A stretch of 10,943 nt of DNA, from positions 1-10,943 of the forward strand of contig CAMEBJ010000028.1 in assembly GCA_945912085.1 (NCBI GenBank). Direction: 5' to 3'. A model generated the notes under the pieces. It was not told the origin of the DNA, did no database searches, and saw only the letters and a list, made by a program, of their open reading frames with translations. Of the stretch, positions 1-6,164 are shown in pieces. Position numbers and translations under genes: made by a program. The stretch is from an uncultured Bacteroidales bacterium. Its GTDB lineage: Bacteria; Bacteroidota; Bacteroidia; Bacteroidales; UBA932. Position 1 is the first letter of the stretch. The number at the start of each line of letters is the position of its first letter.

Positions 1-140
1 TTCACGCCCTGAGGGACACTCTCGCCGTTGATTTCATCCCGACCCGTGACGGAGCGGAGGATGTCTGGCTCACAGGTCCAGCCACCTTTGTCTGCAAAGT
101 ACTTTTTGACTAATTCCTTGTCGGGATTATGCTTTGTCAT
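1..140 (-). CDS. N-terminal fragment of unrecognised protein (cut by window start)
   Basis: An open frame reads on the minus strand from ATG at 140-138 to the window edge, giving 46 complete codons with no stop. It starts MTKHNPDKELVKKYF and later contains EPDILRSVTGRDEINGES. Codons are mostly C or G ended (GAC, AAG, GTC, TAC, ATC, CTC, GGC), like the good genes further right, and the composition looks like a soluble cytoplasmic protein; there is no signal peptide. ATG 140 is the only Met in the visible part. The frame stays open some way upstream through a repeat (163-194), so a longer start cannot be excluded, but those upstream codons translate repeat DNA. The start codon lies inside a GTCATTCC repeat motif, which is odd. 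I do not recognise the family. It is probably the first gene of a neighbouring transcription unit and not part of the PUL. Confidence 0.55.
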   Translation of the reverse strand, partial: MTKHNPDKELVKKYFADKGGWTCEPDILRSVTGRDEINGESVPQGV

Positions 141-162
141 TCCAGGATTTTTCGTTAATCCT

Positions 163-194
163 GTCGTTCCCGGCTTGACCGGGAATCTAATTGC
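163..194. repeat. Short palindromic intergenic repeat, copy 1
   Basis: The core is TTCCCGG (167-173), loop CTTGA, CCGGGAA (179-185). It is preceded by GTCG and followed by TCTAATTGC. Copy 2 at 748-779 keeps the same core, the leading GTC and the trailing ATTGC, with a different loop. A partial copy (GTCATTCCAGG) begins at 136. The layout ATTCCC-spacer-GGGAAT resembles dRS3-type repeats known from Neisseria, but that is an analogy of form and not a claim of kinship. Confidence 0.6.
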
Positions 195-252
195 AGACAG
201 ACACGCGATTTAACATCCTCTCCATTACCAGCTTTGCAAGAATTATCGTAAT

Positions 253-413
253 CACCTCCCGTGAAATTCATTCGGCACAGGAATATTGCCTGGAGGCCTT
301 TGTAGTGGCATTCTGTGTGCCCAATGAGGCATATTTCCTCATTCGCCACGCGAGATGGCCATAGAGGTCATTCTGTTGCCTATGGCTGTGGCGAATGAAT
401 TTCACGGGAAGTG
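253..413. repeat. 161-bp element bounded by 28-bp imperfect inverted repeats
   Basis: The left arm 253-280 and right arm 386-413 are reverse complements over 28 positions with two mismatches. The central 17 bases (CCCGTGAAATTCATTCG at 258-274) match perfectly to 392-408. The 105-bp spacer contains a smaller palindrome (AATGAGG at 323-329, CCTCATT at 337-343) and a direct repeat of CATTCTGT(G)TGCC (309-321 and 369-380). I see no target-site duplication beside the arms and no TAnnTTTG promoter inside. It could be a miniature transposable element (MITE), a long hairpin, or a recombinase-invertible segment; the sequence does not decide between them. Confidence 0.6.
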
Positions 414-493
414 TTTTCTTTGTGTTTCAGATGAAATATGTGCTTAGGCATCCTGGGGTGGACTGCTGCCGGTAGTGACTGGAACAGGGGTTG

Positions 494-615
494 GCATCAG
501 GGTATGGGTCGCTGCCGGTACGCACCTTCGGTGCTATCCCCCCACCGCTTCGCGGCGGTTCCCCCCGTTCACGAGCCACGGGCGGCTACGCCGTCCGCGA
601 CCCATACCCTGATGC
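494..615. repeat. 122-bp nested-hairpin element with 19-bp perfect inverted repeats
   Basis: GCATCAGGGTATGGGTCGC at 494-512 is perfectly reverse-complementary to 597-615. The GC-rich interior holds further hairpins: GCACC-TTC-GGTGC (522-534), ACCGC/GCGGT around TTCGCG (544-559), and GGCG-GCTA-CGCC near 581-592. Single-stranded, the whole would fold like a multi-armed cloverleaf. The 10-mer GCTGCCGGTA occurs at 465-474 and again inside the element at 511-520. It may be a repetitive extragenic element, a MITE or a structured RNA. It lacks the GTTRRRY/RYYYAAC ends expected of an integron attC site. Confidence 0.6.
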
Positions 616-640
616 TTACTGCGGAAATCCCTGAGTCTTT

Positions 641-779
641 GTCATTCCTGACTGGCAATTTTTGTCATTTCCGTGCTGCTCTTCATTCCCAGCCCAGAGA
701 CTCTTCATCATTCCCTTCCTTTTCGTCATTCCCGGCTTTGACTTTCTGTCATTCCCGGCTCGTCCGGGAATCCTATTGC
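641..779. repeat. Degenerate tandem array of GTCATTCC motifs ending in full palindromic copy 2
   Basis: The motif (G)TCATTCC or a one-base variant starts at 641, 664, 683, 707, 725 and 748. Intervals alternate 23, 19, 24, 18 and 23, so pairs recur every 41-43 bases, implying a decayed dimeric repeat of about 42 bp. The last unit is a complete palindromic copy (ATTCCCGG at 751-758, CCGGGAAT at 764-771) matching the copy at 163-194. An apparent minus-strand reading frame across it (616-849) merely translates the motif. Confidence 0.55.
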
Positions 780-879
780 GTTGAGATGCCCTCATCATAA
801 TAGGTGGGGGAAACAACTTTTCCGAAATTGGACCATCTGTATGTTGCATATTACATTGTGCTCACATCATGACGATGAT

Positions 880-1032
880 AACCCGAAAAGGACAAAGCGC
901 AGTGGTACACATTCCAGAGGGTTCTACGGCATTCCGTCGTGCTTTGTCCCCTCCGAAAGCCGGGACAAAGCGCAGGACACCCCTCTACAGTGCACTCTGT
1001 GGCAGGTAGGTGCGCTTTGTCCTTTTCGGGTT
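880..1032. repeat. 153-bp element with 22-bp perfect inverted repeats and internal duplication
   Basis: Positions 880-901 (containing ACCCGAAAAGGACAAAGCGC) are perfectly complementary to 1011-1032. Inside, GCTTTGTCCC (941-950) pairs with GGGACAAAGC (962-971). The parts GGACAAAGCGCAG (890-902, 963-975) and GCTTTGTCC (941-949, 1014-1022) each recur exactly 73 bases apart. The element can therefore be read as two tandem hairpins (890-949 and 963-1022) that could also refold into one long hairpin. I see no target-site duplication. Function is unknown. Confidence 0.6.
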
Positions 1033-1189
1033 TCCTCTCAGCGAATACTACCTGCAGATTGTCACCGATACGGGTGCATTGCCCCGCAAAAGTCAAACGA
1101 TGAGCATCGGTCGGGATGGACTTCGGTATGGGAAGAAGGGTAGGGTTCTGAATAAGGAGGCAAGGCAGGTTGGCAAAGGGCGGAGAACA

Positions 1190-1226
1190 AATGAAACCCC
1201 GGGCACCATTGGGCGGGTGTCCGGGG
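1190..1226 (-). terminator. Probable intrinsic terminator of the fimbrillin/beta-helix lipoprotein gene
   Basis: Reading the minus strand, the TAG stop at 1270-1268 is followed after 41 bases by a GC-rich hairpin. Stem CCCCGGACACC (1226-1216) pairs with GGTGCCCGGGG (1207-1197) around an 8-base loop, with one internal C/A mismatch. The hairpin runs directly into a T-rich tail, TTTCATTTGTT. The mismatch and the interrupted T-run make it less than ideal. Confidence 0.5.
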
Positions 1227-1267
1227 CTTGCATTTTGGAAATCCCTGGAGTTCAGGGGTCTATGAGA

Positions 1268-3454
1268 CTATTTAACCCAAGGTTTGGTCTCGTAGGAGGC
1301 ACCTGTCACTCCGTTTGTGTTGGCGGTGTTGACAGGGAAGTAACCTTTTGACATATCTGTTAAAGAGAACGGCTTGTTCTGCTCTGTGCCGTACTGATTT
1401 TTATTCGATGAAGTGGAATATGTCGGAGAATAACCACTCTGAGAATATGTCCAGGCATTTGCCTGTGATATGTCAACCTTGTCGTCAGCATGGTAAACAT
1501 AGGAGTAATTGGATTTTATGTTGTATGTCCCGTTGTTGCCTCCGTTGTTGTTATATAATCCGAACATATAAGTCTTTGCGAAAGCTGTCCCCAATTCCGA
1601 TACATCAATATATACAATATTGCCGGAGATTTCCGCTGAACCGACATAATATGCTCTTGCAATTACATTCCCGTTTGTATTGATGTTGTAAAGAGTGTTT
1701 CCGGTGATGATAACGGCTGCGTTATCAAGTGGGATATCGTAGCCTGTATTTGCTTTGAAACCGTTCCCCAAATCCATCAGATGTCTGCGAGATATTGCTG
1801 AAGTGGCATTTGAATAGGTTTTCTCAGCATATATTACACAGTTCTTTATGGCTAATTGTTCTATGGATGAATACAGCGTAGATTTTTCCTTCTCAGTATC
1901 ATATTTGTTGATATTCATCACGGAATAATTACCATCAGTACCTGCCATCTTGATAATGCAGTTATCAAAGCTTACAGACTTGATGACATACGCTGGAGTG
2001 GCGGATGCAAAACCAAACACGTTTTTCCGGGCAGTTATTGTACAATCTTCAATAATCGCATAATCAGAGGTTTTAGTCCCAGAGTCCCCACTGGCGACAA
2101 AAAGCCGGTTGGCAGTACCTTCCGCATTGGTTATGTTCAGGTTTTTCAATACAATATTGCCTTTGTCTAGATAAATGGAATTGCCTGCGCTAATTGTAAT
2201 CTGTGTCTGAACATCTTTCTTGCGTCCAATCATAATGCTTCCATTCGCAAGTTTAAGATGTCCTGTTGCAGTGAAATCACCGTCAACGAAAATCAATCCA
2301 CCTTTTTCCAGATTAGTTTTGGTTACTTGGTCGCCTGATAGAAGCTTGCCCTCAGGATATTTGCTTTTGTTGATGGTAATCCCGCCGGCAACTATGTCCT
2401 GCCCGGCATTGTAGATGCTCCAGTAGTCATTTTCATCAACCAGGTTTTCTGCAATATAGCGGTCTCCAGTAATGTTGATGGCGATGTCGTTGATGATTCC
2501 TTCAGTGAGTTTCATTTCCTTAGGAAGACTGATTTTCCTGGTGACTTTCTTGGTTGCGCTCTGGGCGGTCACGGTGAGTGTCGTTCCTTGCGCTTTCTCG
2601 ACAGGAAGTGTGACATACCAGACCGTGTAGGTGTTGCCATTTTCGGTTGATACGGCAGGGAGACCTTCGGCATATTCTGCCGTTACGGTCGGGCTGACTT
2701 GAGTGTCGTTGTATTTCCCTTTGTCTGAGTTATAAACATCAGCATAACCTGACGGGCCGGAGGTGGCGAATTCCCCTTCATATTTTAGATATACCAAAGA
2801 GACCAGATTGTTTTTCTTATCCTTGTTGTCTTGCGAAGTCCACGGAAAACCAATTGAAACACTCTTTAGTTTGTCTCCATTGAAGACATTTTCTCCGTCG
2901 CGAAGAGTGACACGAACAAGGGCAAATAGTCTTTTTAGTTTGAGGTCAGATGAGGATAGGGATGTTTGTCCGCCTGTGACGTTAAGTACCGACTGTCCTA
3001 AGACATAATCTTGAAGCGGGTCGAATGATGTCGCTGTTGGATGCTGTATTGGATCAAGTTTGACATATACAGATTTGCCTGTACTGTTTTTGCTGATATT
3101 GCTTGTTCCTCTGTACGGCATCACGAAATAGTAGTTGTATGCTTTAGCCGTTTCAACTTGATCGTGGCTGTAGGTAAACGTATTTCCTTCTCGTTTGGCC
3201 TCCACAAAGCCGTTGATTTTCCACTCTCCTGTAGTAGCGTCAACCGGAGCCCAAGCCACTGCAATGGACTCTTTCTTGTCCAGTTTGACAGATTCGCTCG
3301 AAGGGTCAAAGAAAGACTTGACCTGGGCATCCTCCGAATCAACTGTAAATGTGTGGGTGATTAGTTTCTGTTCTGAAACGTTTTCCAGAATTTCATTTTT
3401 CTGACATCCTGCTATCGCGAGGAGGGCAGCAGCAAAGAAGACAATCTTTTTCAT
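1268..3454 (-). CDS. Fimbrillin-like / beta-helix surface lipoprotein (728 aa)
   Basis: The start is set at ATG 3454, 16 codons inside the longest frame, because it gives a clean lipoprotein signal (MKKIVFFAAALLAIAGC, Cys17) with GGAGAG about 7-12 bases upstream. QKNE follows the Cys, compatible with outer-membrane export. Residues ~30-330 look like a fimbrillin/Mfa-like beta-sandwich region as found in many Bacteroidales surface lipoproteins: an AVAWAP strand, YYFVMPYRG at 108-116, SFDPLQDYVLG at 143-153, then KRLFALVRVTL at 174-184. Residues ~345-720 carry irregular repeats of short beta strands with Asn and Ile/Val ladders (IVLKNLNITNAEG, YAIIEDCTITA, VSFDNCIIKMAG, LAIKNCVIYAE, AVIITGNTLYN, AEISGNIVYID). 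This suggests a right-handed parallel beta-helix, like the DUF4957/DUF5123 proteins near Bacteroides polysaccharide-lyase PULs. I see no lyase catalytic set, so glycan binding or adhesion is the likely role. The gene is visibly AT-richer than the PL12 and HTCS genes. Its own promoter lies at 3692-3722. Exact function is inferred. Confidence 0.8.
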   Translation of the reverse strand: MKKIVFFAAALLAIAGCQKNEILENVSEQKLITHTFTVDSEDAQVKSFFDPSSESVKLDKKESIAVAWAPVDATTGEWKINGFVEAKREGNTFTYSHDQVETAKAYNYYFVMPYRGTSNISKNSTGKSVYVKLDPIQHPTATSFDPLQDYVLGQSVLNVTGGQTSLSSSDLKLKRLFALVRVTLRDGENVFNGDKLKSVSIGFPWTSQDNKDKKNNLVSLVYLKYEGEFATSGPSGYADVYNSDKGKYNDTQVSPTVTAEYAEGLPAVSTENGNTYTVWYVTLPVEKAQGTTLTVTAQSATKKVTRKISLPKEMKLTEGIINDIAINITGDRYIAENLVDENDYWSIYNAGQDIVAGGITINKSKYPEGKLLSGDQVTKTNLEKGGLIFVDGDFTATGHLKLANGSIMIGRKKDVQTQITISAGNSIYLDKGNIVLKNLNITNAEGTANRLFVASGDSGTKTSDYAIIEDCTITARKNVFGFASATPAYVIKSVSFDNCIIKMAGTDGNYSVMNINKYDTEKEKSTLYSSIEQLAIKNCVIYAEKTYSNATSAISRRHLMDLGNGFKANTGYDIPLDNAAVIITGNTLYNINTNGNVIARAYYVGSAEISGNIVYIDVSELGTAFAKTYMFGLYNNNGGNNGTYNIKSNYSYVYHADDKVDISQANAWTYSQSGYSPTYSTSSNKNQYGTEQNKPFSLTDMSKGYFPVNTANTNGVTGASYETKPWVK

Positions 3455-3455
3455 A

Positions 3456-3633
3456 CTACAACTCTCCACCAAAAATGTCAGACTTCCCGTTGATCTCGTC
3501 ATCTTCAGACATCCAGTCGTTCGGGTTGGATATTACCACCAGAACGGTGTCGTTTACAATTAGTGAAATTACGGAGCAGGCTGGAGACTCATATTTTACC
3601 CCCCCCCGTAAGTAATTTTGTTTTTGTTACCAT
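3456..3633 (-). pseudogene. Small ORF upstream of the lipoprotein, out of frame across a G9 tract (phase-variable or frameshifted)
   Basis: From ATG at 3633-3631 the frame reads MVTKTKLLTGG and enters a run of nine G (minus strand, 3607-3599), then stops after 14 codons as given. With eight or eleven G it would continue as VKYESPACSVISLIVNDT, then VLVVISNPNDWMSEDDEING and KSDIFGGEL, ending at TAG 3458-3456. That is 58 aa in the eight-G form. In the present register no ATG, GTG or TTG precedes this reading between the upstream stop and the tract. The pattern KYESPxxxVIxL...VLVVSxPxDW resembles, from memory, small peptides often encoded just before fimbrillin-like lipoproteins in Bacteroidales, supporting it as real coding sequence. 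The stop is one base from the lipoprotein ATG (3454), so translation could be coupled. It could be a genuine phase switch, a decayed gene, or a homopolymer miscall. Confidence 0.5.
3599..3607. repeat. Homopolymeric C9 tract (G9 on the coding strand)
   Basis: This is the longest G/C homopolymer I notice in the window. It lies inside the small ORF at 3456-3633, after its ninth codon, and its length decides whether the ORF is open. Tracts of this kind are classic sites of slipped-strand mispairing. Confidence 0.85.
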
Positions 3634-3691
3634 AAGAATATCAATTTAGTTGTTTGTTCTGAAATATTGTCAGGCAGTGAATGGTGTCTTT

Positions 3692-3722
3692 CAAAGGTAG
3701 TAAATGTATTGAAAAAATCAAA
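3692..3722 (-). promoter_or_regulatory. Bacteroidetes consensus promoter for the small ORF and lipoprotein gene
   Basis: On the minus strand, TTTG (3722-3719) is followed after 19 bases by TACCTTTG (3699-3692). This matches the Bacteroides -33 TTTG / -7 TAnnTTTG consensus with proper spacing. It begins two bases after the stop codon of the upstream lyase gene (TAA 3726-3724), and transcription would start near 3685. Unlike the two lyase promoters it has both boxes, suggesting expression without a dedicated activator. Confidence 0.65.
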
Positions 3723-3723
3723 A

Positions 3724-5988
3724 TTACAGGTCATATCCCATTACAAACGTCTTTCCAGAGACTGTGACCTGGCATTTCATTGAGGTAGGGGCATCGGCAG
3801 GGGACTGGTCGAGGAACATGGCGGAGATGCCGTCGGTGAGGCCCTGGAAGGCGGAGGCTGCGCCCAGAGGGTGAATGACGGTGATGTAGCGGGAGGCTGC
3901 TCCGGAAGGCTTGGTGGTGCTTACCCTGTAGTATTTCCTGTCAACGCTTACCCCGATTGTGTCAGAATGCTTCGATGTTCCGGTTTCGGTCTTGAAACCA
4001 GTTGTTGCCTCGCAGAAGGTTTTGAAAATCATATTGTTGCCGTCTGCGAAGGTGGTGTGCGCACCGTAGATGCCGCTCTGGTAGCTGTCTGTTGTTACTG
4101 ACTCCAGAGGATCGCACAGGTGGAAACTCAACTCGACCGGGAAGCCTGACCCGCTGCCGAATCCCTCGTCCACTATGACGAGGAACTCCCGATTGACGAA
4201 AAAGACGCTCCTTCTGTGGGTCAGGTCGGTGTAGGATGGGTTCTGGACCACAGCGACATCACAGACGGATGCTCCGGTGCAGAACGCTGTCCCGTTGCCG
4301 GATGCCTTACTTGCCATAGCCATCTGAGTTGCTGAAGCCGCTGCACCAATGGATGTAATCTGCTGAAGGACGGCCTCACCGTAGAGGAGACATTCCCCGA
4401 GCATTCTGCCGTCCGCGATGGTCGCCCCGGAGCGGGTCAGAGTGTTGTGCGAGGATGTGGCCCTGAAACTGTCCCTGACTGCATTGTCCGCAGCGGAGCC
4501 GCCATAGGAGAACACTCCGGCATCCGGAAGGAAACGCCTCCCGTTGCGGTACAGGCCTATGTGGCAGTTGTCCGGCTGGCAGTGCCACCAGTTGTTCGGA
4601 TTGTAGTTGTTCTTCAGAACCAGCATTGTGGAGGCGGAGGTCCAGCCGCTGCGGAACATATACCATCCCGAGGCCGGGTAGGCGGCCATCAGATAATCAG
4701 GCTGGGTTCCCGATTTCCCTTTCGTTGCAAGCCATTCGAATGACTTGTCCTGAGGGAACATTTCGGCGAACTGCTTGAAATTGCGCACAAGATAGGATGA
4801 TGAGACTACCCTTGTGTCGTTGAATTTCTCCACGGAATAGTCGGGGAACATGATGTCCCGGGCGAATTCCGCAGGTTTACGCAGTGTCTCCATAAAAACG
4901 GAAGGAAGGGACGACAGTCTGCCGTTTGCCTGTGCAACGCTGTATATGTCGCGGAAAATGTTGAAGACTGCCAGATGGTAGCTCGGGTCAAGTTCGTTCT
5001 GCATCCCGTCTTCAAGGAACTGCACTTCCAACTCTCCAAGCAGGTCCGAAGTGGCCTCTCTTTCCCATTCGGGAGCCTTGGCGAACTCAGGCATCATTAC
5101 TCCGGCATAGAAGACCGCTTGAACCTCAAACAGCCTGTGGTTGCTGGTGAAAGTGTGGTAGTAATTGGCTCTGATGCTCTCGACGCAGTCGTGGAATGCC
5201 ACAAGAACGGTGGAAAGCCACTGGGGTGTGAAATTCTCCGAGCGGATGAAATACTGGAGCATGTTGATCTGGTCCATTGTCCTGCTTGTGGCCTGCAGGT
5301 CAGTCCACATGTCTCTCACAGGATTGGAAGCCGGGATTGTCCCTCCCGGACAAGGATAGGTCTGAAGCCAGTCTGAATAGACATCTATCCACGCGAGGAT
5401 GTATTTCTCGTCCCTGGTCACCCAATAGGCCCTTGCCTGGGGCTCCATCCACTGATGTCTGTGCTTCTGGATGAGGAACTGCTGCTCGGTCAGTCCGTCG
5501 GGCACGAATTCCCAGTTGATTCCGCCTTTGCCGTCTGAAAATGACCAGTAGCGGGCAAGTCCCGTGACCGGGTCAGTGACTTCCTGGTAGTTCTTGACAT
5601 AGAATCTGTAGCCGCTTTCCTTTGAGGCCTGGTCGGCGATATTCAGTTCACTTTCCGAAATGCTGGTGGTGATAAGGTCCACAAGCGGGTTCCTGACATT
5701 TGTCCTCTCACGGTAATATTCCCTCAGATGCCACGCAGCCTGGTAGTAATCTCCGGCATTCCAAGCCTCCCTGACTTTCTCCAGTCCGGGGTAGTCAAGA
5801 TTCAGAACTTCGCCAAGCCTGGGGTTCACTTCACCATTTTCGTCGCCTGAAGGTGAGTCAGTGATGGTTATGTCAATGTTCCCTCCTGAAGGTCTCTCGC
5901 CGATTTCTTCCCTGCCGCACGAAATGAGGATGGCAGCTATCAGGAAAAAAAGTCCTTTGCGTATGAGTGTGTCATTAAATATGTACAT
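3724..5988 (-). CDS. Heparinase II/III-type polysaccharide lyase, PL12-like lipoprotein (754 aa)
   Basis: Predicted to cleave uronic-acid polysaccharides (heparin/heparan sulfate type) by beta-elimination. The N-terminus is a lipoprotein signal (GLFFLIAAILISC, Cys24) followed by GREE, so it is probably outer-membrane anchored. Residues ~55-400 form the helical (alpha/alpha) toroid region (LNLDYPGLEKVR at 62-73, QKHRHQWMEPQARAY at 174-188). Residues ~430-754 form the beta-sandwich heparinase II/III domain, with WWHCQPDNCHIGLY at 467-480, GRRFLPDAGVFSYGG at 483-497 and FRATSSHNTLT at 508-518. Asn283 (SNHRLFE), Tyr337 (DPSYH) and His469 (WHCQPDN) fit the catalytic Asn/Tyr/His of heparinase III (Asn240, Tyr294, His424 in the Pedobacter enzyme, from memory). 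The Asn-Tyr gap is 54 in both and the Tyr-His gap is 132 versus 130. All three are present, so the enzyme should be active. It is transcribed divergently from the HTCS, and a paralogue lies beyond the HTCS. PL12 is the best fit; another Hepar_II_III lyase family with a different uronate substrate remains possible. Confidence 0.88.
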   Translation of the reverse strand: MYIFNDTLIRKGLFFLIAAILISCGREEIGERPSGGNIDITITDSPSGDENGEVNPRLGEVLNLDYPGLEKVREAWNAGDYYQAAWHLREYYRERTNVRNPLVDLITTSISESELNIADQASKESGYRFYVKNYQEVTDPVTGLARYWSFSDGKGGINWEFVPDGLTEQQFLIQKHRHQWMEPQARAYWVTRDEKYILAWIDVYSDWLQTYPCPGGTIPASNPVRDMWTDLQATSRTMDQINMLQYFIRSENFTPQWLSTVLVAFHDCVESIRANYYHTFTSNHRLFEVQAVFYAGVMMPEFAKAPEWEREATSDLLGELEVQFLEDGMQNELDPSYHLAVFNIFRDIYSVAQANGRLSSLPSVFMETLRKPAEFARDIMFPDYSVEKFNDTRVVSSSYLVRNFKQFAEMFPQDKSFEWLATKGKSGTQPDYLMAAYPASGWYMFRSGWTSASTMLVLKNNYNPNNWWHCQPDNCHIGLYRNGRRFLPDAGVFSYGGSAADNAVRDSFRATSSHNTLTRSGATIADGRMLGECLLYGEAVLQQITSIGAAASATQMAMASKASGNGTAFCTGASVCDVAVVQNPSYTDLTHRRSVFFVNREFLVIVDEGFGSGSGFPVELSFHLCDPLESVTTDSYQSGIYGAHTTFADGNNMIFKTFCEATTGFKTETGTSKHSDTIGVSVDRKYYRVSTTKPSGAASRYITVIHPLGAASAFQGLTDGISAMFLDQSPADAPTSMKCQVTVSGKTFVMGYDL

Positions 5989-6011
5989 ATTTTGTCTTGT
6001 TGGTCAGCGTG

Positions 6012-6019
6012 CAAATATA
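6012..6019 (-). promoter_or_regulatory. -7 box of the PL12-like lyase promoter
   Basis: TATATTTG on the minus strand (6019-6012) fits TAnnTTTG and lies 23 bases before the ATG at 5988, giving a very short leader. No TTTG lies 19-21 bases upstream, where GGCGGGAAAG is found. A missing -33 box suits a promoter that needs an activator, presumably the HTCS encoded next door. Confidence 0.5.
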
Positions 6020-6055
6020 AATTGAATTAAAACATCTTTCCCGCCATTTTTGTAG

Positions 6056-6112
6056 TTGACATTTTCAGTATTGTTGAATATTGCACATATTGACAGGTGA
6101 AAATGTCAATAT
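6056..6112. promoter_or_regulatory. Nested inverted repeats in the divergent lyase/HTCS control region (candidate operator)
   Basis: TTGACATTTTCA (6056-6067) is perfectly complementary to TGAAAATGTCAA (6098-6109); arm centres are 42 bp apart, about four helical turns. A second inverted repeat overlaps it: ATATTGACA (6087-6095) with TGTCAATAT (6104-6112), spacer 8 bp. Together they give three TTGACA half-sites. The block lies 37 or more bases upstream of the lyase -7 box and just ahead of the HTCS gene, a natural place for a regulator to bind. That the HTCS itself binds it is inference. Confidence 0.55.
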
Positions 6113-6164
6113 TTTGTTGCTCTTCTCAATATAATTGTCTAAATTGGAGCACAATTTTGAAATT

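Larger units (their letters stand above)
141..1267. other. Gene-poor, repeat-dense intergenic region (~1.1 kb)
   Basis: I see no convincing gene here. The open frames of 60-120 codons run through inverted repeats, lack family resemblance, and in places just translate the GTCATTCC motif. The region holds two full copies of a short palindromic repeat (163-194, 748-779), a degenerate GTCATTCC array (641-779), three elements bounded by long inverted repeats (253-413, 494-615, 880-1032) and a probable terminator (1190-1226). The stretches between them (414-493, 780-879, 1033-1189) show nothing I can name. Such accumulation between two units that both read leftward suggests a boundary of the PUL where repeats are tolerated. 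Confidence 0.6.

Noticed and set aside
494-615. Integron attC site or CRISPR array
   Set aside because: No attC-type core ends, and no regularly spaced identical repeats with unique spacers here or elsewhere in the window.
438-800. Plus-strand 120-codon frame
   Set aside because: It crosses the 494-615 palindromic element and the GTCATTCC array and shows no domain or signal.
616-849. Minus-strand 77-codon frame with repeated GND/GMTK residues
   Set aside because: It is a translation of the degenerate GTCATTCC array; the amino-acid periodicity follows the DNA repeat.
1010-1351. Plus-strand 113-codon frame in the repeat region
   Set aside because: It begins in an inverted-repeat arm, overlaps the probable terminator and runs antisense into the lipoprotein gene, with no recognisable family.
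3455-3502. ATG at 3502 as the lipoprotein start
   Set aside because: It would put 16 residues before a textbook lipoprotein signal, and that DNA overlaps the small ORF in another frame; ATG 3454 also has a nearby GGAGAG.
6135-6164. TTG at 6135 as the HTCS start
   Set aside because: It adds ten polar residues before the signal peptide; ATG 6165 gives a conventional signal sequence. Not excluded.
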